DNA of 35,901 nucleotides from Thiomargarita sp. (GCA_020726335.1 DYSU01000023.1:1-35901), one strand, 5' to 3'. Positions 9,422 to 18,195 are shown, counted from the first letter of the stretch. Numbers and translations are program-made. The notes: generated from the letters alone by a model not told the origin.

Positions 9422-9773
9422 CACAGTTTCCGTTTTAGTTAAATGGGAACCCCTTTTGGGCAAAAATTCAATTACGCCAAAAAGATTCTGCACAACATTA
9501 AAAACAATTTTAGCCCAGATGTCCATTTGACTTTGTCGTTGATAGGGCATGTCTTGAGAATAAAATTATTTTATTTTCTCTCGGATAAAATCTATAAAAA
9601 TTTTGCTGTCTTTGTTGTGGAAATCATTTGACCTTGACACATCATTTGAGTATATTAGCTCACCTTAATGTAGTTTGAAAAATACCCGCAAACAGGTTAA
9701 TATTTAAGGATTATTCGAGTATTTTACTTGGATAATAACTTCAACTTGTTTTATTTTGAACGGAGTAAATAAA
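9422..9773. other. Divergent intergenic region between the ATPase gene and dsrA
   Basis: About 350 bp with no independent gene. The part next to the ATPase start is an open extension of its frame without family similarity. The AT-rich half nearer dsrA carries a strong sigma70-like promoter, listed separately, and a 5' untranslated region of about 110 nt for the dsr transcript. I saw no convincing FNR, ArcA or copper-regulator palindrome. Confidence 0.6.
9628..9656 (+). promoter_or_regulatory. Candidate main promoter of the dsr operon
   Basis: TTGACC at 9628-9633 and TATATT at 9651-9656 are exactly 17 nt apart, each matching the sigma70 consensus in 5 of 6 positions. Transcription would start near 9663, leaving about 110 nt of leader before dsrA. 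A second TTGACA at 9634-9639 is only 11 nt from the -10 and is less likely to be used. Confidence 0.55.
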
Positions 9774-11018
9774 ATGGCTAAACCCATGCATGTAACTGAA
9801 AACTTAGACCAATTGGAAAGCGGTCCTTGGCCAAGTTTTGTCACTGGATTGAAGCGTCTGGCGAATGAAGGCCCAAAACAAAACATGGTGGTCGACTTAT
9901 TGGGTCAACTCGAACATTCCTATAAAACTAAAAAAGGCTACTGGAAAGGCGGCACTGTCGGTGTGATCGGTTATGGCGGCGGCATTATTCCTCGTTTTTC
10001 TGAAGTGGCTTCTCAATTCCCCGAATCCAGTGAATTCCATACAATCCGTATTATCCCACCTGCGGGTATGCACTACGACACCAAAGTGATGCGCGAATTG
10101 TGCAATGTTTGGGAAAAATACGGCTCCGGCTTGATCGCTTTCCACGGTCAAAGTGGTGACATCATGTTTCAAGGTGTCAGTACCGCCAATGTACAACCTT
10201 GTTTTGACGAACTCAACGAAATGGGTTTTGACTTGGGTGGCGCAGGCCCTGCGGTGCGTACAGGCATGTCTTGTGTGGGTGCTGCCCGTTGTGAACAATC
10301 TTGTGCCGATGAACAACGCATCATGCGCAGTTTGGTCAACGAATTCTTGGACGACATGCACCGTCCTGCCTTGCCCTACAAAATGAAATTTAAAGTCTCA
10401 GGTTGTCCAAACGACTGCATGAACGCCATTGAGCGCGCTGACTTTGCGGTGATTGGCACTTGGCGCGATGACATGAAAGTTGACCAAGAACAAGTACAAG
10501 CGTTTGTTGCCAGCAAAGGGCGCAAATATGTGGTTGACAATGTGATCACCCGTTGCCCAACCCATGCGTTGTCATTGAACGATGACAACACTTTAGATGT
10601 GGATAACCGCAACTGTGTCAGATGTATGCACTGCATCAACGTCATGACCCGTGCCTTGTCTGTCGGTGATGACAAAGGCGTGACGGTGTTAATCGGTGGC
10701 AAACGCACGTTGAAAATCGGCGATTTGATGGGAACTGTGATTATACCTTTCAAAAAATTGGAAACCGATGATGATTATGAAGAATTGGTGGGTTTAGCTG
10801 GTGAAGTCATTGATTTCTTTGCAGAAAATGCGCTGGAACATGAACGTACAGGTGAAATGATTGAACGCATCGGTTTGACCAACTTTTTAGAAGGCATTGG
10901 TGTTGAGGTTGACCCGAACATGATCAGCGAACCTCGCAACATTTCTTATGTCCGTATGGATGACTGGGACGAAGAAGCCGAGAAATGGAGACAACGCCAA
11001 GCTGAAAAAGCTGCGTAA
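9774..11018 (+). CDS. dsrA: Dissimilatory sulfite reductase alpha subunit (reverse type)
   Basis: 414 aa from the ATG at 9774, with GGAG in good position upstream; the frame also opens at a TTG at 9756. DsrA pairs with DsrB as the cytoplasmic siroheme enzyme, which in sulfur oxidisers runs in reverse and oxidises sulfane sulfur to sulfite. Cluster cysteines are visible as CVGAARC (167, 173) and CPNDC (211, 215). An inserted ferredoxin domain has Cys261 and CVRCMHC (281, 284, 287). Length and motifs match DsrA. It is first in the operon, 92 bp before dsrB. The oxidative direction is inferred from the dsrEFH and dsrL context rather than from DsrA itself. Confidence 0.97.
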   Translation: MAKPMHVTENLDQLESGPWPSFVTGLKRLANEGPKQNMVVDLLGQLEHSYKTKKGYWKGGTVGVIGYGGGIIPRFSEVASQFPESSEFHTIRIIPPAGMHYDTKVMRELCNVWEKYGSGLIAFHGQSGDIMFQGVSTANVQPCFDELNEMGFDLGGAGPAVRTGMSCVGAARCEQSCADEQRIMRSLVNEFLDDMHRPALPYKMKFKVSGCPNDCMNAIERADFAVIGTWRDDMKVDQEQVQAFVASKGRKYVVDNVITRCPTHALSLNDDNTLDVDNRNCVRCMHCINVMTRALSVGDDKGVTVLIGGKRTLKIGDLMGTVIIPFKKLETDDDYEELVGLAGEVIDFFAENALEHERTGEMIERIGLTNFLEGIGVEVDPNMISEPRNISYVRMDDWDEEAEKWRQRQAEKAA

Positions 11019-11039
11019 ATTTATTTGAATAATATGGTG

Positions 11040-11062
11040 GAGACGTTATACTGTAACGCCTC
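11040..11062 (+). other. Intercistronic stem-loop between dsrA and dsrB
   Basis: CGTTA (11044-11048) pairs with TAACG (11054-11058). After one A/C mismatch the stem continues as GAG/CTC, around a 5-nt loop. No U tract follows. It may act as an mRNA end stabiliser or processing site between the two subunit genes; function is not shown. Confidence 0.3.
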
Positions 11063-11110
11063 TGCCCCCGAATCTGAATTTGTACCGACAATCTTAACTT
11101 GGAGGCTCTC

Positions 11111-12181
11111 ATGGCAGCACCCCGTATGCCAATCGAATCTGGTGTACCAGACCCAATGCAATACATGCACCCCACAATGAAAGCAAACTACGGCAAATGG
11201 CATTACCATGACCGTCCACGTCCAGGGGTGTTGCATCACGTTGCTCATAGCGGTGATGAAATCTGGACCGTGCGTGCAGGTACTCAGCGTCAAATGGATT
11301 TATATACTGTTCGTAAACTCTGTGATATTGCGGATGACTATGCAGAAGGTCATATCCGTTTCACCATTCGCAGTAACATCGAATTTATGGTGAGTGATAA
11401 AGCCAAAGTTCAACCCTTAATTGATGCTTTGGGCAAAGGCGGTTTTCCCGTCGGTGGCACAGGTCCTTCTGTGAGCATGATTTCTCATACCCAAGGTTGG
11501 TTGCACTGCGACATCCCCGCTACAGACGCATCGGGCGTGGTCAAATCCTTAATGGATGAATTACATGAAGAATTTATTCGTGAAGACATGCCCAACCGTG
11601 TACACATCACCACGTCGTGTTGCCAAATTAACTGCGGCGGTCAAGGCGACATCGCCATCAACATCCAACACACCAAACCCCCTAAAATCAACCATGCCCA
11701 AGTGGCCAATGTGTGCGAACGCCCTTCTGTGGTGGCTCGTTGCCCTGTGGCGGCGATTCGTCCTGCGATGGTCGATGGCAAACCTTCTTTGGAAGTGGAT
11801 GAGAAAAAATGTATTTGTTGCGGCGCGTGTTTCCCCCCTTGTCCCCCAATGCAAATCAACGACCCAGAGCATTCTAAATTGGCCATTTGGATTGGCGGCA
11901 ACCACTCCAATGCCAGAAGCAAACCTTCTTTCCATAAATTGGTGGCCGCAGGCATTCCCAATAACCCGCCCCGTTGGCCAGAAGCCGCCGCTGTGGTGAA
12001 AAAAATTCTCAAAGTCTACAAAGAAGATGCCAAAGATTGGGAACGTATCAATGACTGGGTTGACCGTATCGGTTGGCCACGTTTCTTTGAATTGACCGAA
12101 TTGCCTTTCACCAAATACCATATCAATAATTGGCGTGGTGCGCGTCAAAGCTTGAACGCATCAACTCATATTCGTTTCTAA
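11111..12181 (+). CDS. dsrB: Dissimilatory sulfite reductase beta subunit
   Basis: 356 aa. The ATG at 11111 follows TTGGAGGCTCTC, a strong ribosome site; the in-frame TTG at 11099 overlaps that site and is rejected. DsrB binds the catalytic siroheme and [4Fe-4S] cluster through Cys133 and the block TTSCCQINCGG (Cys170, 171, 175). A ferredoxin domain has Cys211 and CICCGAC (234, 237, 240). It forms the alpha2-beta2 enzyme with DsrA and presents the active-site channel to DsrC. The gap to dsrE is 10 bp, filled by a strong AAGGGGGG ribosome site. Confidence 0.97.
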   Translation: MAAPRMPIESGVPDPMQYMHPTMKANYGKWHYHDRPRPGVLHHVAHSGDEIWTVRAGTQRQMDLYTVRKLCDIADDYAEGHIRFTIRSNIEFMVSDKAKVQPLIDALGKGGFPVGGTGPSVSMISHTQGWLHCDIPATDASGVVKSLMDELHEEFIREDMPNRVHITTSCCQINCGGQGDIAINIQHTKPPKINHAQVANVCERPSVVARCPVAAIRPAMVDGKPSLEVDEKKCICCGACFPPCPPMQINDPEHSKLAIWIGGNHSNARSKPSFHKLVAAGIPNNPPRWPEAAAVVKKILKVYKEDAKDWERINDWVDRIGWPRFFELTELPFTKYHINNWRGARQSLNASTHIRF

Positions 12182-12191
12182 GGGGGGTGTT

Positions 12192-12584
12192 ATGAAATTT
12201 GGTATTCAAATCAATGAAGGCCCTTATCAGCATCAAGCATCTGATACAGCTTATCAATTCACCAAAGCTGCTTTAGAAAATGGCCATAAAGTCTATCGGG
12301 TGTTTTTTTACCACGATGCGGTGAACAACGCCACCCGTTTGGCCGTGCCACCGCAAGATGACCGCAACATCACCAAAAATTGGCAGGCTTTGGCCAAAGA
12401 ATATAATCTGGATATGGTGGTGTGTATTGCGGCCGCGCAACGTCGGGGTTTGTTGGATGAAAACGAAGCCAAACGCCAAGGCAAAGATGCCAGCAATATC
12501 GCTGAAGGCTTTCGCATCTCTGGTTTAGGCCAGTTGATTGAAGCAGGTATTCAATCTGACCGTTTGGTTGTTTTTGGTGACTGA
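12192..12584 (+). CDS. dsrE: DsrE sulfurtransferase subunit
   Basis: 130 aa, matching the family. The conserved cysteine is Cys78 in VVCIAAAQRRG, the same number as the persulfide-carrying Cys78 of Allochromatium vinosum DsrE. DsrEFH is a cytoplasmic alpha2-beta2-gamma2 complex that receives sulfane sulfur from the TusA/rhodanese relay and passes it to DsrC. dsrEFH is a marker of sulfur oxidisers and is absent from sulfate reducers, so it fixes the direction of this pathway. Translation is tightly packed with dsrF, 13 bp away. Confidence 0.96.
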   Translation: MKFGIQINEGPYQHQASDTAYQFTKAALENGHKVYRVFFYHDAVNNATRLAVPPQDDRNITKNWQALAKEYNLDMVVCIAAAQRRGLLDENEAKRQGKDASNIAEGFRISGLGQLIEAGIQSDRLVVFGD

Positions 12585-12597
12585 TTAAGGAATAACG

Positions 12598-12990
12598 ATG
12601 TCTGAAGAAATGATGGATGATGAAGAAGGCGTGATCAAAAAGTTCATGTATGTGAACCGTAAAGCACCTTATGGTAGCATCTATGCGTTGGAATCTTTAG
12701 AAGTGGTATTGATTGGTGCCGCTTTCGATCAAGATGTGAGCTTGGCTTTCATTGATGACGGTGTTTATCAATTGATGAAGGGCCAACGCACCAGCGGTAT
12801 TGGCATGAAAGATTTTTCGCCCACTTACCGCGCCTTAGAAATGTATGATGTGGAAAAATTATACGTTGATCAAGATTCTTTAGCGGCGCGTAATTTAACA
12901 GCCGATGATTTAATTGTACCTGTTGAAGTATTAAGCTCCGCAGAAATGGCTGATTTAATGGAAGACCAAGACGTTGTTTTGAGTTTCTAA
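12598..12990 (+). CDS. dsrF: DsrF subunit of the DsrEFH complex
   Basis: 130 aa, DsrE-fold family, between dsrE and dsrH. I find no cysteine in the whole protein, so it cannot carry sulfur itself; a structural role in the hexamer is implied. The acidic N-terminus (MSEEMMDDEEG) precedes a conserved YVNRKAPYGS block. An AAGGA ribosome site lies just before the ATG. Confidence 0.94.
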   Translation: MSEEMMDDEEGVIKKFMYVNRKAPYGSIYALESLEVVLIGAAFDQDVSLAFIDDGVYQLMKGQRTSGIGMKDFSPTYRALEMYDVEKLYVDQDSLAARNLTADDLIVPVEVLSSAEMADLMEDQDVVLSF

Positions 12991-13000
12991 GGGGAAATAG

Positions 13001-13306
13001 ATGTTATTACACACTGTTAATAAATCGTTTGAACGCAATTCTTTGGATGCTTGTTTGCGTTTAGCTAAAGCAGGCAGCACAGTATTGTTGATTGAAGATG
13101 GCGTTTATGCCGCTGTCCAAGGCACCTGTTTAGAAGGCAAACTAAAACAAGCCATGGATACAGGGATCAATTTATGTGTATTAGCCCCCGATTTGCTGGC
13201 GCGTGGTTTTGCCACAGATAAAGTGATCGCGGGTATTAATGCCGTTGATTATGCGGGTTTTGTCCAATTAGCGGCTGACCACAGTTCAGTGCAATCTTGG
13301 TTATAA
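13001..13306 (+). CDS. dsrH: DsrH subunit of the DsrEFH complex
   Basis: 101 aa, DsrH/TusB family. Cys18 in LDACLRLAKAGS corresponds to Cys20 of Allochromatium vinosum DsrH. A second conserved block is LLIEDGVYAAV. It lies 10 bp after dsrF, preceded by AAGGGGAAA. It completes the DsrEFH sulfurtransferase. A terminator-like hairpin follows immediately, separating it from dsrC. Confidence 0.95.
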   Translation: MLLHTVNKSFERNSLDACLRLAKAGSTVLLIEDGVYAAVQGTCLEGKLKQAMDTGINLCVLAPDLLARGFATDKVIAGINAVDYAGFVQLAADHSSVQSWL

Positions 13307-13316
13307 GCGATTTTAC

Positions 13317-13349
13317 TGCTGGATTTGCCCAGCATTTACTTATTTTTTT
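13317..13349 (+). terminator. Terminator-like hairpin between dsrH and dsrC
   Basis: TGCTGG (13317-13322) pairs with CCAGCA (13329-13334) around a 6-nt loop, followed by a U-rich run ending in seven T residues. This has the shape of a weak intrinsic terminator or an attenuation/processing site, placed just upstream of the dsrC ribosome site. Confidence 0.45.
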
Positions 13350-13367
13350 AACATGAGGGACTAAAAA

Positions 13368-13715
13368 ATGCCAATGTTTGAACAAGGCGGTGTCAGCGTT
13401 GAAGTGGATGAAGAAGGCTACTTGGTCAATTTGAATGATTGGACACCTGAAGTTGCAACAGCTTTTGCGGCCACAGGTGACGACAAAATCGAAGGTGGTT
13501 TGACCAGTGAACACTGGGAAATCATTAATTTCTTGCGCAAATACTACGAAGAATATCAAATTGCCCCTGCAGTTCGGGTTTTGACCAAAGCGATTGGTAA
13601 AAAAATGGGTGCAGATAAAGGCAACAGCAAATACCTTTACAGCTTATTCCAATACGGTCCTGGCAAACAAGCTTGTCGTTATGCAGGGTTGCCCAAACCT
13701 ACTGGCTGTATCTAA
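13368..13715 (+). CDS. dsrC: DsrC sulfur carrier protein
   Basis: 115 aa. The flexible C-terminal arm ends KQACRYAGLPKPTGCI, with the two redox cysteines Cys103 and Cys114 (11 apart, the second penultimate), so this is a true DsrC rather than a one-cysteine TusE. DsrC is the substrate carrier: it takes sulfur from DsrEFH, presents it to DsrAB, and its trisulfide or disulfide is processed by DsrMKJOP. GAGGGA lies upstream of the ATG at 13368; a second ATG six bases on is possible. Hairpins on both sides suggest a discrete, abundant transcript, fitting the high DsrC levels known in sulfur oxidisers. Confidence 0.97.
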   Translation: MPMFEQGGVSVEVDEEGYLVNLNDWTPEVATAFAATGDDKIEGGLTSEHWEIINFLRKYYEEYQIAPAVRVLTKAIGKKMGADKGNSKYLYSLFQYGPGKQACRYAGLPKPTGCI

Positions 13716-13732
13716 TCCGCTGGCGTGAGATA

Positions 13733-13748
13733 AAGAGAGCGATCTCTT
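13733..13748 (+). other. Short stem-loop 3' of dsrC
   Basis: Perfect inverted repeat AAGAGA / TCTCTT around GCGA, 17 bp after the dsrC stop. It stands in tandem with the stronger terminator hairpin that follows. Possible 3'-end stabiliser. Confidence 0.35.
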
Positions 13749-13750
13749 AA

Positions 13751-13779
13751 AAGGGCAATCTTCTGGTTGCCCTTTCCTT
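13751..13779 (+). terminator. Intrinsic terminator or attenuator downstream of dsrC
   Basis: Perfect 8-bp stem AAGGGCAA (13751-13758) with TTGCCCTT (13767-13774), an 8-nt loop, then a short pyrimidine-rich tail (TCCTT). It should end a fraction of transcripts after dsrC, with read-through into dsrM. Confidence 0.6.
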
Positions 13780-13791
13780 AATCAAAATGTG

Positions 13792-13819
13792 TTAAAGCAT
13801 ACGCTCTGTTTCTTATACT
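13792..13819 (+). promoter_or_regulatory. Candidate secondary promoter for dsrMKLJOP
   Basis: TATACT at 13814-13819 (5 of 6 matches) lies 16 nt after a weak -35, TTAAAG (13792-13797, 3 of 6). Its position just beyond the post-dsrC hairpin makes an internal promoter for the membrane-complex genes plausible, but the -35 is poor. Confidence 0.3.
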
Positions 13820-13873
13820 TTAGGTATATAGATGACCCTGCAGTTTCACTGAACTAGAGAATTGGTAACAACT

Positions 13874-14638
13874 ATGTCGTTTCTAACTGGGTTTTTCGCG
13901 GTTTTTTTCTATGTAGCAACGTTTATTTTCATTGCTTTTACGGGCTACAAAATAGTCCAATATGTACGCACCCCCGCACCATTAAAAATTCCTGCCATGC
14001 CTGCCCCTTTAACCCAAGGTGGGGTGGTTGTTCGTTTAATAAAAGAGGTCGTTTTATTTTATAGTTTATTTCGTTCCAATAAATGGATTTGGTTGTTCGG
14101 CTGGGTTTTCCACTTCTCCTTGTTTTTGGTGTTATTGCGCCATTTCCGTTATTTTCTCGACTTATCCAATCCAATTTGGTTTTGGGTGCCTTTAATCCAG
14201 CCTTTTGGCAAATACGCAAGTTTTACCATGATCATTGGTTTAACAGGTTTGTTAATCCGTCGTATCTATGTAGAACGCCATAAATACATCAGCAGTCCTT
14301 CTGATTATTTGCACTTGATTTTATTGCTGTTTATTGCTTTTTCAGGTTGTATGATGACCTTTGTTGTCCATACCGACATTGTACAACTCAAAGCTTTTAT
14401 TCAAGGTGCGATCACGTTTGGCTTAACCAGCACAGGCTGGCAACCAATACCCGCTTCACCGATTTTATTTTTACATTTGACTGCTGTGTTTTTACTGATG
14501 ATCGTCTTTCCTTTTAGCAAATTGCTCCATGCGCCGGGAGTTTTCTTCAGTCCCACCCGCAATCAGGTCGATAACGCCCGTGAAAAACGTCATATCGCGC
14601 CTTGGGCGGCCAAACTTGATGCAACACGTCAACCATAA
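13874..14638 (+). CDS. dsrM: DsrM membrane cytochrome b subunit
   Basis: 254 aa from the ATG at 13874; an in-frame TTG at 13862 is less likely. Related to the NarI gamma subunit of nitrate reductase. About five to six hydrophobic helices are visible, with histidines such as those in WVFHFSLFLVLLRHFRYF and in the later FLHLTAVF helix available as heme b ligands. DsrM is the quinone-interacting subunit of DsrMKJOP and partners DsrK. The gap to dsrK is 14 bp, carrying a GGGGGA ribosome site. It starts the membrane-complex half of the operon, after the dsrC hairpins. Confidence 0.94.
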   Translation: MSFLTGFFAVFFYVATFIFIAFTGYKIVQYVRTPAPLKIPAMPAPLTQGGVVVRLIKEVVLFYSLFRSNKWIWLFGWVFHFSLFLVLLRHFRYFLDLSNPIWFWVPLIQPFGKYASFTMIIGLTGLLIRRIYVERHKYISSPSDYLHLILLLFIAFSGCMMTFVVHTDIVQLKAFIQGAITFGLTSTGWQPIPASPILFLHLTAVFLLMIVFPFSKLLHAPGVFFSPTRNQVDNAREKRHIAPWAAKLDATRQP

Positions 14639-14652
14639 CGGGGGAATTAAAT

Positions 14653-16164
14653 ATGGCAGCACCCAAAGTTATTGCACCTGAATTTAGAGAATACCCAGTT
14701 ATTCCTATCATTAAAGTGGACGCTATGAAAGGCAATGGTCCTTTTATCGCTGCGCCACAATACCAACAGCCTTTGAATTTTCCAAGTGAATTGGTGGATA
14801 ACTGGCAAGAGAAAGCCATTGAAAAAATGGGAGATTTGCTCAGCCGTTATCGCAGTTTCCAAGTGTATATGGATTCTTGTGTTAAATGCGGCGCATGTAC
14901 CGATAAATGCCATTATTTTATCGGCACCAATGACCCGAAAAACATGCCTGTCGCACGCCAAGATTTGTTGCGCAGTGTTTATCGCCGTTATTTCACCTTG
15001 GCGGGCAAATATTTTCCCAAATTGGTCGGTGCGCGTGATTTGGATGAAGATGTTCTCAACGAATGGTACAACTATTTTCACCAATGTTCCCAATGTCGCC
15101 GTTGTTCTGTGTTTTGTCCTTATGGCATTGATACGGCTGAAGTTTCAATGGCCGCACGCGAAATCATGGACAGCATCGGCAAAGGACAAAAATATTGTAA
15201 TGAAATCATCGCCAAAGTATTTAAAATCGGCAATAATTTGGGTTTGCCCGAACCTGCGTTGCGCGATACGTTAGAGGGTTTAGAAGAAGACATTGAAGAT
15301 ACCACGGGCGTGGCAGTGCGCTTGCCCTTGGATGAAAAAGGCGTGGACATTTTATTGGTCACGCCTTCGGCTGACTTTTTCGTAGAACCCCATGTTGATG
15401 GCTTAATGGGTTATGCCAAAGTCTTCCATGAATCGGGCGTGAGCTGGACCCTCAGTTCATATGCGTCCGAAGGGGCAAACTTCGGCATGTTCATCGGCAG
15501 TTACGAAAACATGCAGAAAATTGCCCTGCGCATCCGCAAAGCCGCATTAGATTTAGGGGTTAAACGCATCGTGTTTGGCGAATGCGGCCATGCGTGGCGG
15601 GTGGCTTACAGCTTTTTGAACACGTTGGCAGGGCCTTTTGATTTTTTAGACCCCAATTATCCCGTACCCCAACACATTTGTGAATTTACCTATAATTTGA
15701 TTCAAGAAGGTAAACTCAATTTTGATAAATCAAAAAACGATGACATGGTGTTGACTTTCCATGATTCCTGTAATGTCGCCCGCGCCACCCGCATGGGTGA
15801 TAAACCGGGGGGACAAATGGAAATCCCCCGTGCAGTGATCAAAGCGGTGTGCAATCACTATTACGATATGCCTAAAGACACCATCGGCGACCAAACTTTC
15901 TGTTGTGGCGGCGGTGGCGGTTTATTGACCGACGACTTGATGCCGTTGCGGGTAAAAGGCGCGTTGCCACGGATGGAAGCTTTAAAGCAAGTGGTCGATG
16001 AACACCAAGTCACCCACTTGGCGGCTATTTGTGCTATTTGTAAAACCCAGTTTGCTAAAGTATTGCCGTATTACGGTTTTAGTATGGACCAAATTGTCAG
16101 CGTACATCAACTGGTCAGTAATGCCATCATCTTGACGGGACAAGAAACCGACGATGATGAATAG
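14653..16164 (+). CDS. dsrK: DsrK, HdrD-like iron-sulfur subunit
   Basis: 503 aa. Two [4Fe-4S] ferredoxin motifs: Cys76/79/82/86 in CVKCGACTDKC and Cys145/148/151/155 in CSQCRRCSVFC. The C-terminal half has CCG-domain cysteines: Cys311 (GECGHAW), Cys373 (FHDSCN), Cys417-418 (FCCGGGGG) and Cys460/463 (CAIC). This is the heterodisulfide-reductase-type catalytic site thought to act on the DsrC disulfide or trisulfide on the cytoplasmic face. The protein is peripheral, held by DsrM. The DDE-rich C-terminus is acidic. A 68-bp gap to dsrL follows. Confidence 0.96.
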   Translation: MAAPKVIAPEFREYPVIPIIKVDAMKGNGPFIAAPQYQQPLNFPSELVDNWQEKAIEKMGDLLSRYRSFQVYMDSCVKCGACTDKCHYFIGTNDPKNMPVARQDLLRSVYRRYFTLAGKYFPKLVGARDLDEDVLNEWYNYFHQCSQCRRCSVFCPYGIDTAEVSMAAREIMDSIGKGQKYCNEIIAKVFKIGNNLGLPEPALRDTLEGLEEDIEDTTGVAVRLPLDEKGVDILLVTPSADFFVEPHVDGLMGYAKVFHESGVSWTLSSYASEGANFGMFIGSYENMQKIALRIRKAALDLGVKRIVFGECGHAWRVAYSFLNTLAGPFDFLDPNYPVPQHICEFTYNLIQEGKLNFDKSKNDDMVLTFHDSCNVARATRMGDKPGGQMEIPRAVIKAVCNHYYDMPKDTIGDQTFCCGGGGGLLTDDLMPLRVKGALPRMEALKQVVDEHQVTHLAAICAICKTQFAKVLPYYGFSMDQIVSVHQLVSNAIILTGQETDDDE

Positions 16165-16232
16165 GAATCTAGCACAGCCTTTTCCTAACCCTTATTCTTA
16201 ATCTTAGATAACAAGTGACAGGAGATACACCC

Positions 16233-18179
16233 ATGTCAGTCAGTATTGGTGAAGCAAAACTTACTTTTCGACGTTATGCGGATAACGACGATAGAACCGA
16301 AGCTTGGGATAAATACATCTTTCAAGCGGGTTGGTCACACAAATGTCCAACTTATGTCCACCGTACCCCACCCTGTCAAGGCAGTTGCCCTTCTGGTGAA
16401 GATATTCGCGGTTGGTTAGGTATCGTCCGTGGCATAGAAAAACCTGTAGACAAAAACATGGCATGGCAAGAATACGCTTTTCGCCGTTCCACCGATGCCA
16501 ATCCTTTCCCTGCCATCATGGGACGGGTGTGTCCTGCCCCTTGCCAAAGCGGTTGCAACCGCAACGAAGTGGAAGACTTTGTAGGCATTAATTCCGTAGA
16601 GCAATACATTGGCGATTATGCCTTGGCCAACAACTACCGCTTTGCCCCTGCCGCCACTGAAACAGGCAAAAAAGTCGCCATCATCGGTGGTGGGCCTGCC
16701 GGCTTGGCTGCCGCTTATCAATTGCGCCGCAAAGGCCATGCTTGCACTGTTTTTGATGACCATGCAGAACTCGGCGGCATGATGCGCTATGGCATCCCCG
16801 GTTATCGTACCCCACGCGACGCATTAGATGGCGAAATCAAACGCATCACTGACATGGGTGTGGAAGTGCGTTGCAATGTTCGCGTGGGCAAAGACATCAC
16901 CGTGGCACAATTAGAACAAGACTACGATGCCATTTTGTGGGCATTGGGTTGTAAAGCAGGCCGTGGATTGCCTTTGGCGGGCTGGGCAAACACCCCCAAC
17001 TGCGTCAGCGGCGTGGCCTTTTTGGAAGCCTTCAACCAAGGCAAATTGCAATTGGTTTCAGGTCGGGTGATTGTGGTCGGTGGTGGCGATACCTCCATTG
17101 ACGTGGCTTCCGTTGCCCGCCGCTTGGGTCATATCAAAACCATGAACCCCAATGACCGCCCTGAAAATGTAATTTTAGGCCACACCGCGCATGATGTGGC
17201 TTCCAGTGCGATTCGTGAAGGCGCAGCCGTCACTTTGACTTCTTTATTCCCTGTGAAAAACATGACTGCCGCTGAGCATGAAGTCAACGATGCGATGCGT
17301 GAAGGCATCGACATTCAAGGCAGTGTGATGCCCATTGAAGTCTTGAAAGACGAAAATGGCCGCGCCACAGGCTTGCGTATGGCTCAGTGCGAAATGGTCA
17401 ACGGTATTCCCGAAAAAATTGACGGCACTGAATACACCATTAAAGGCGATCTTATCGTATCCGCTATCGGTCAATTGGGTGATTTTGAAGGCATAGAAGG
17501 TTTTAACAACGGTCGCGGTTTCATCAACGCCGATAAAAACTTTCAAGTCAAAGACAAACCCGGCCACTTTGCCGCAGGCGACATCATTCGTCCTCATTTA
17601 TTGACCACCGCCATTGGTCACGCTTCCATTGCCGTCGAAGGCATTGATGCCTACTTAAAAGCCGCTGATTTACCCAAACGTCCCAAAGTTGACGTGCATC
17701 ACTTCAATTTGCTGGAAAAATTGCGTGAAACAGGTCACGAACCTGAAGCCTATAGCCAAGGCGAAACCCGTGGCACATTTTCAAGTAAATTTGCCATTCA
17801 CAACTACGAAAACCGCTCTTTTGCCGAAATCATTCCCGCTGACCGTCTGTTTTTAGGTCATTTTGGGTATACGCCGCGCCATGTCCGCGAAGACGTGCCT
17901 GTCAGTGCAGAAGAAGTATTGGGTCATTTTCAAGAAAGGATGCGCGGCTTAAGCACGCAACAAGCGCAAGCTGAAGCCAAACGTTGTATGAGTTGCGGTT
18001 TGTGTTTTGAATGTGATAACTGCGTGATTTTCTGTCCACAAGATGCCGTTTATCGGGTGAAAAAAGCAGATGCGACCACAGGCCGTTATGTGGCTACAGA
18101 CTATAGCAAATGTATCGGTTGTCATATCTGCTCTGATGTTTGTCCTACGGGCTACATCGACATGGCGATGGGCGATTAG
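16233..18179 (+). CDS. dsrL: DsrL, NAD(P)H:acceptor iron-sulfur flavoprotein
   Basis: 648 aa from the ATG at 16233, preceded by CAGGAGA; the frame opens at 16215. The N-terminal Fe-S region has Cys38, 48, 52, 100, 104 and 108. An FAD Rossmann motif (GGGPAG, 152-157) and an NAD(P) motif (GGGDTS, 283-288) follow, as in the GltD small subunit of glutamate synthase. The C-terminus carries a two-cluster ferredoxin domain ending CIGCHICSDVC (627-637). DsrL associates with DsrAB and is essential for sulfur globule oxidation in Allochromatium vinosum, passing electrons to NAD+. Placement between dsrK and dsrJ is that of purple sulfur bacteria and supports an oxidative pathway. Confidence 0.95.
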   Translation: MSVSIGEAKLTFRRYADNDDRTEAWDKYIFQAGWSHKCPTYVHRTPPCQGSCPSGEDIRGWLGIVRGIEKPVDKNMAWQEYAFRRSTDANPFPAIMGRVCPAPCQSGCNRNEVEDFVGINSVEQYIGDYALANNYRFAPAATETGKKVAIIGGGPAGLAAAYQLRRKGHACTVFDDHAELGGMMRYGIPGYRTPRDALDGEIKRITDMGVEVRCNVRVGKDITVAQLEQDYDAILWALGCKAGRGLPLAGWANTPNCVSGVAFLEAFNQGKLQLVSGRVIVVGGGDTSIDVASVARRLGHIKTMNPNDRPENVILGHTAHDVASSAIREGAAVTLTSLFPVKNMTAAEHEVNDAMREGIDIQGSVMPIEVLKDENGRATGLRMAQCEMVNGIPEKIDGTEYTIKGDLIVSAIGQLGDFEGIEGFNNGRGFINADKNFQVKDKPGHFAAGDIIRPHLLTTAIGHASIAVEGIDAYLKAADLPKRPKVDVHHFNLLEKLRETGHEPEAYSQGETRGTFSSKFAIHNYENRSFAEIIPADRLFLGHFGYTPRHVREDVPVSAEEVLGHFQERMRGLSTQQAQAEAKRCMSCGLCFECDNCVIFCPQDAVYRVKKADATTGRYVATDYSKCIGCHICSDVCPTGYIDMAMGD

Positions 18180-18195
18180 AAGTCAGGCATTGGGA

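Noticed and set aside
9421-9550. 43-residue N-terminal extension of the P-type ATPase
   Set aside because: The family starts with the Cys-rich segment right after the ATG at 9421, which has a ribosome site; the extension resembles nothing.
11556-12148. Long alternative-frame ORFs inside dsrB on both strands
   Set aside because: They overlap a clearly real gene, lack ribosome sites and have no recognisable domains; they are shadows of dsrB coding bias.
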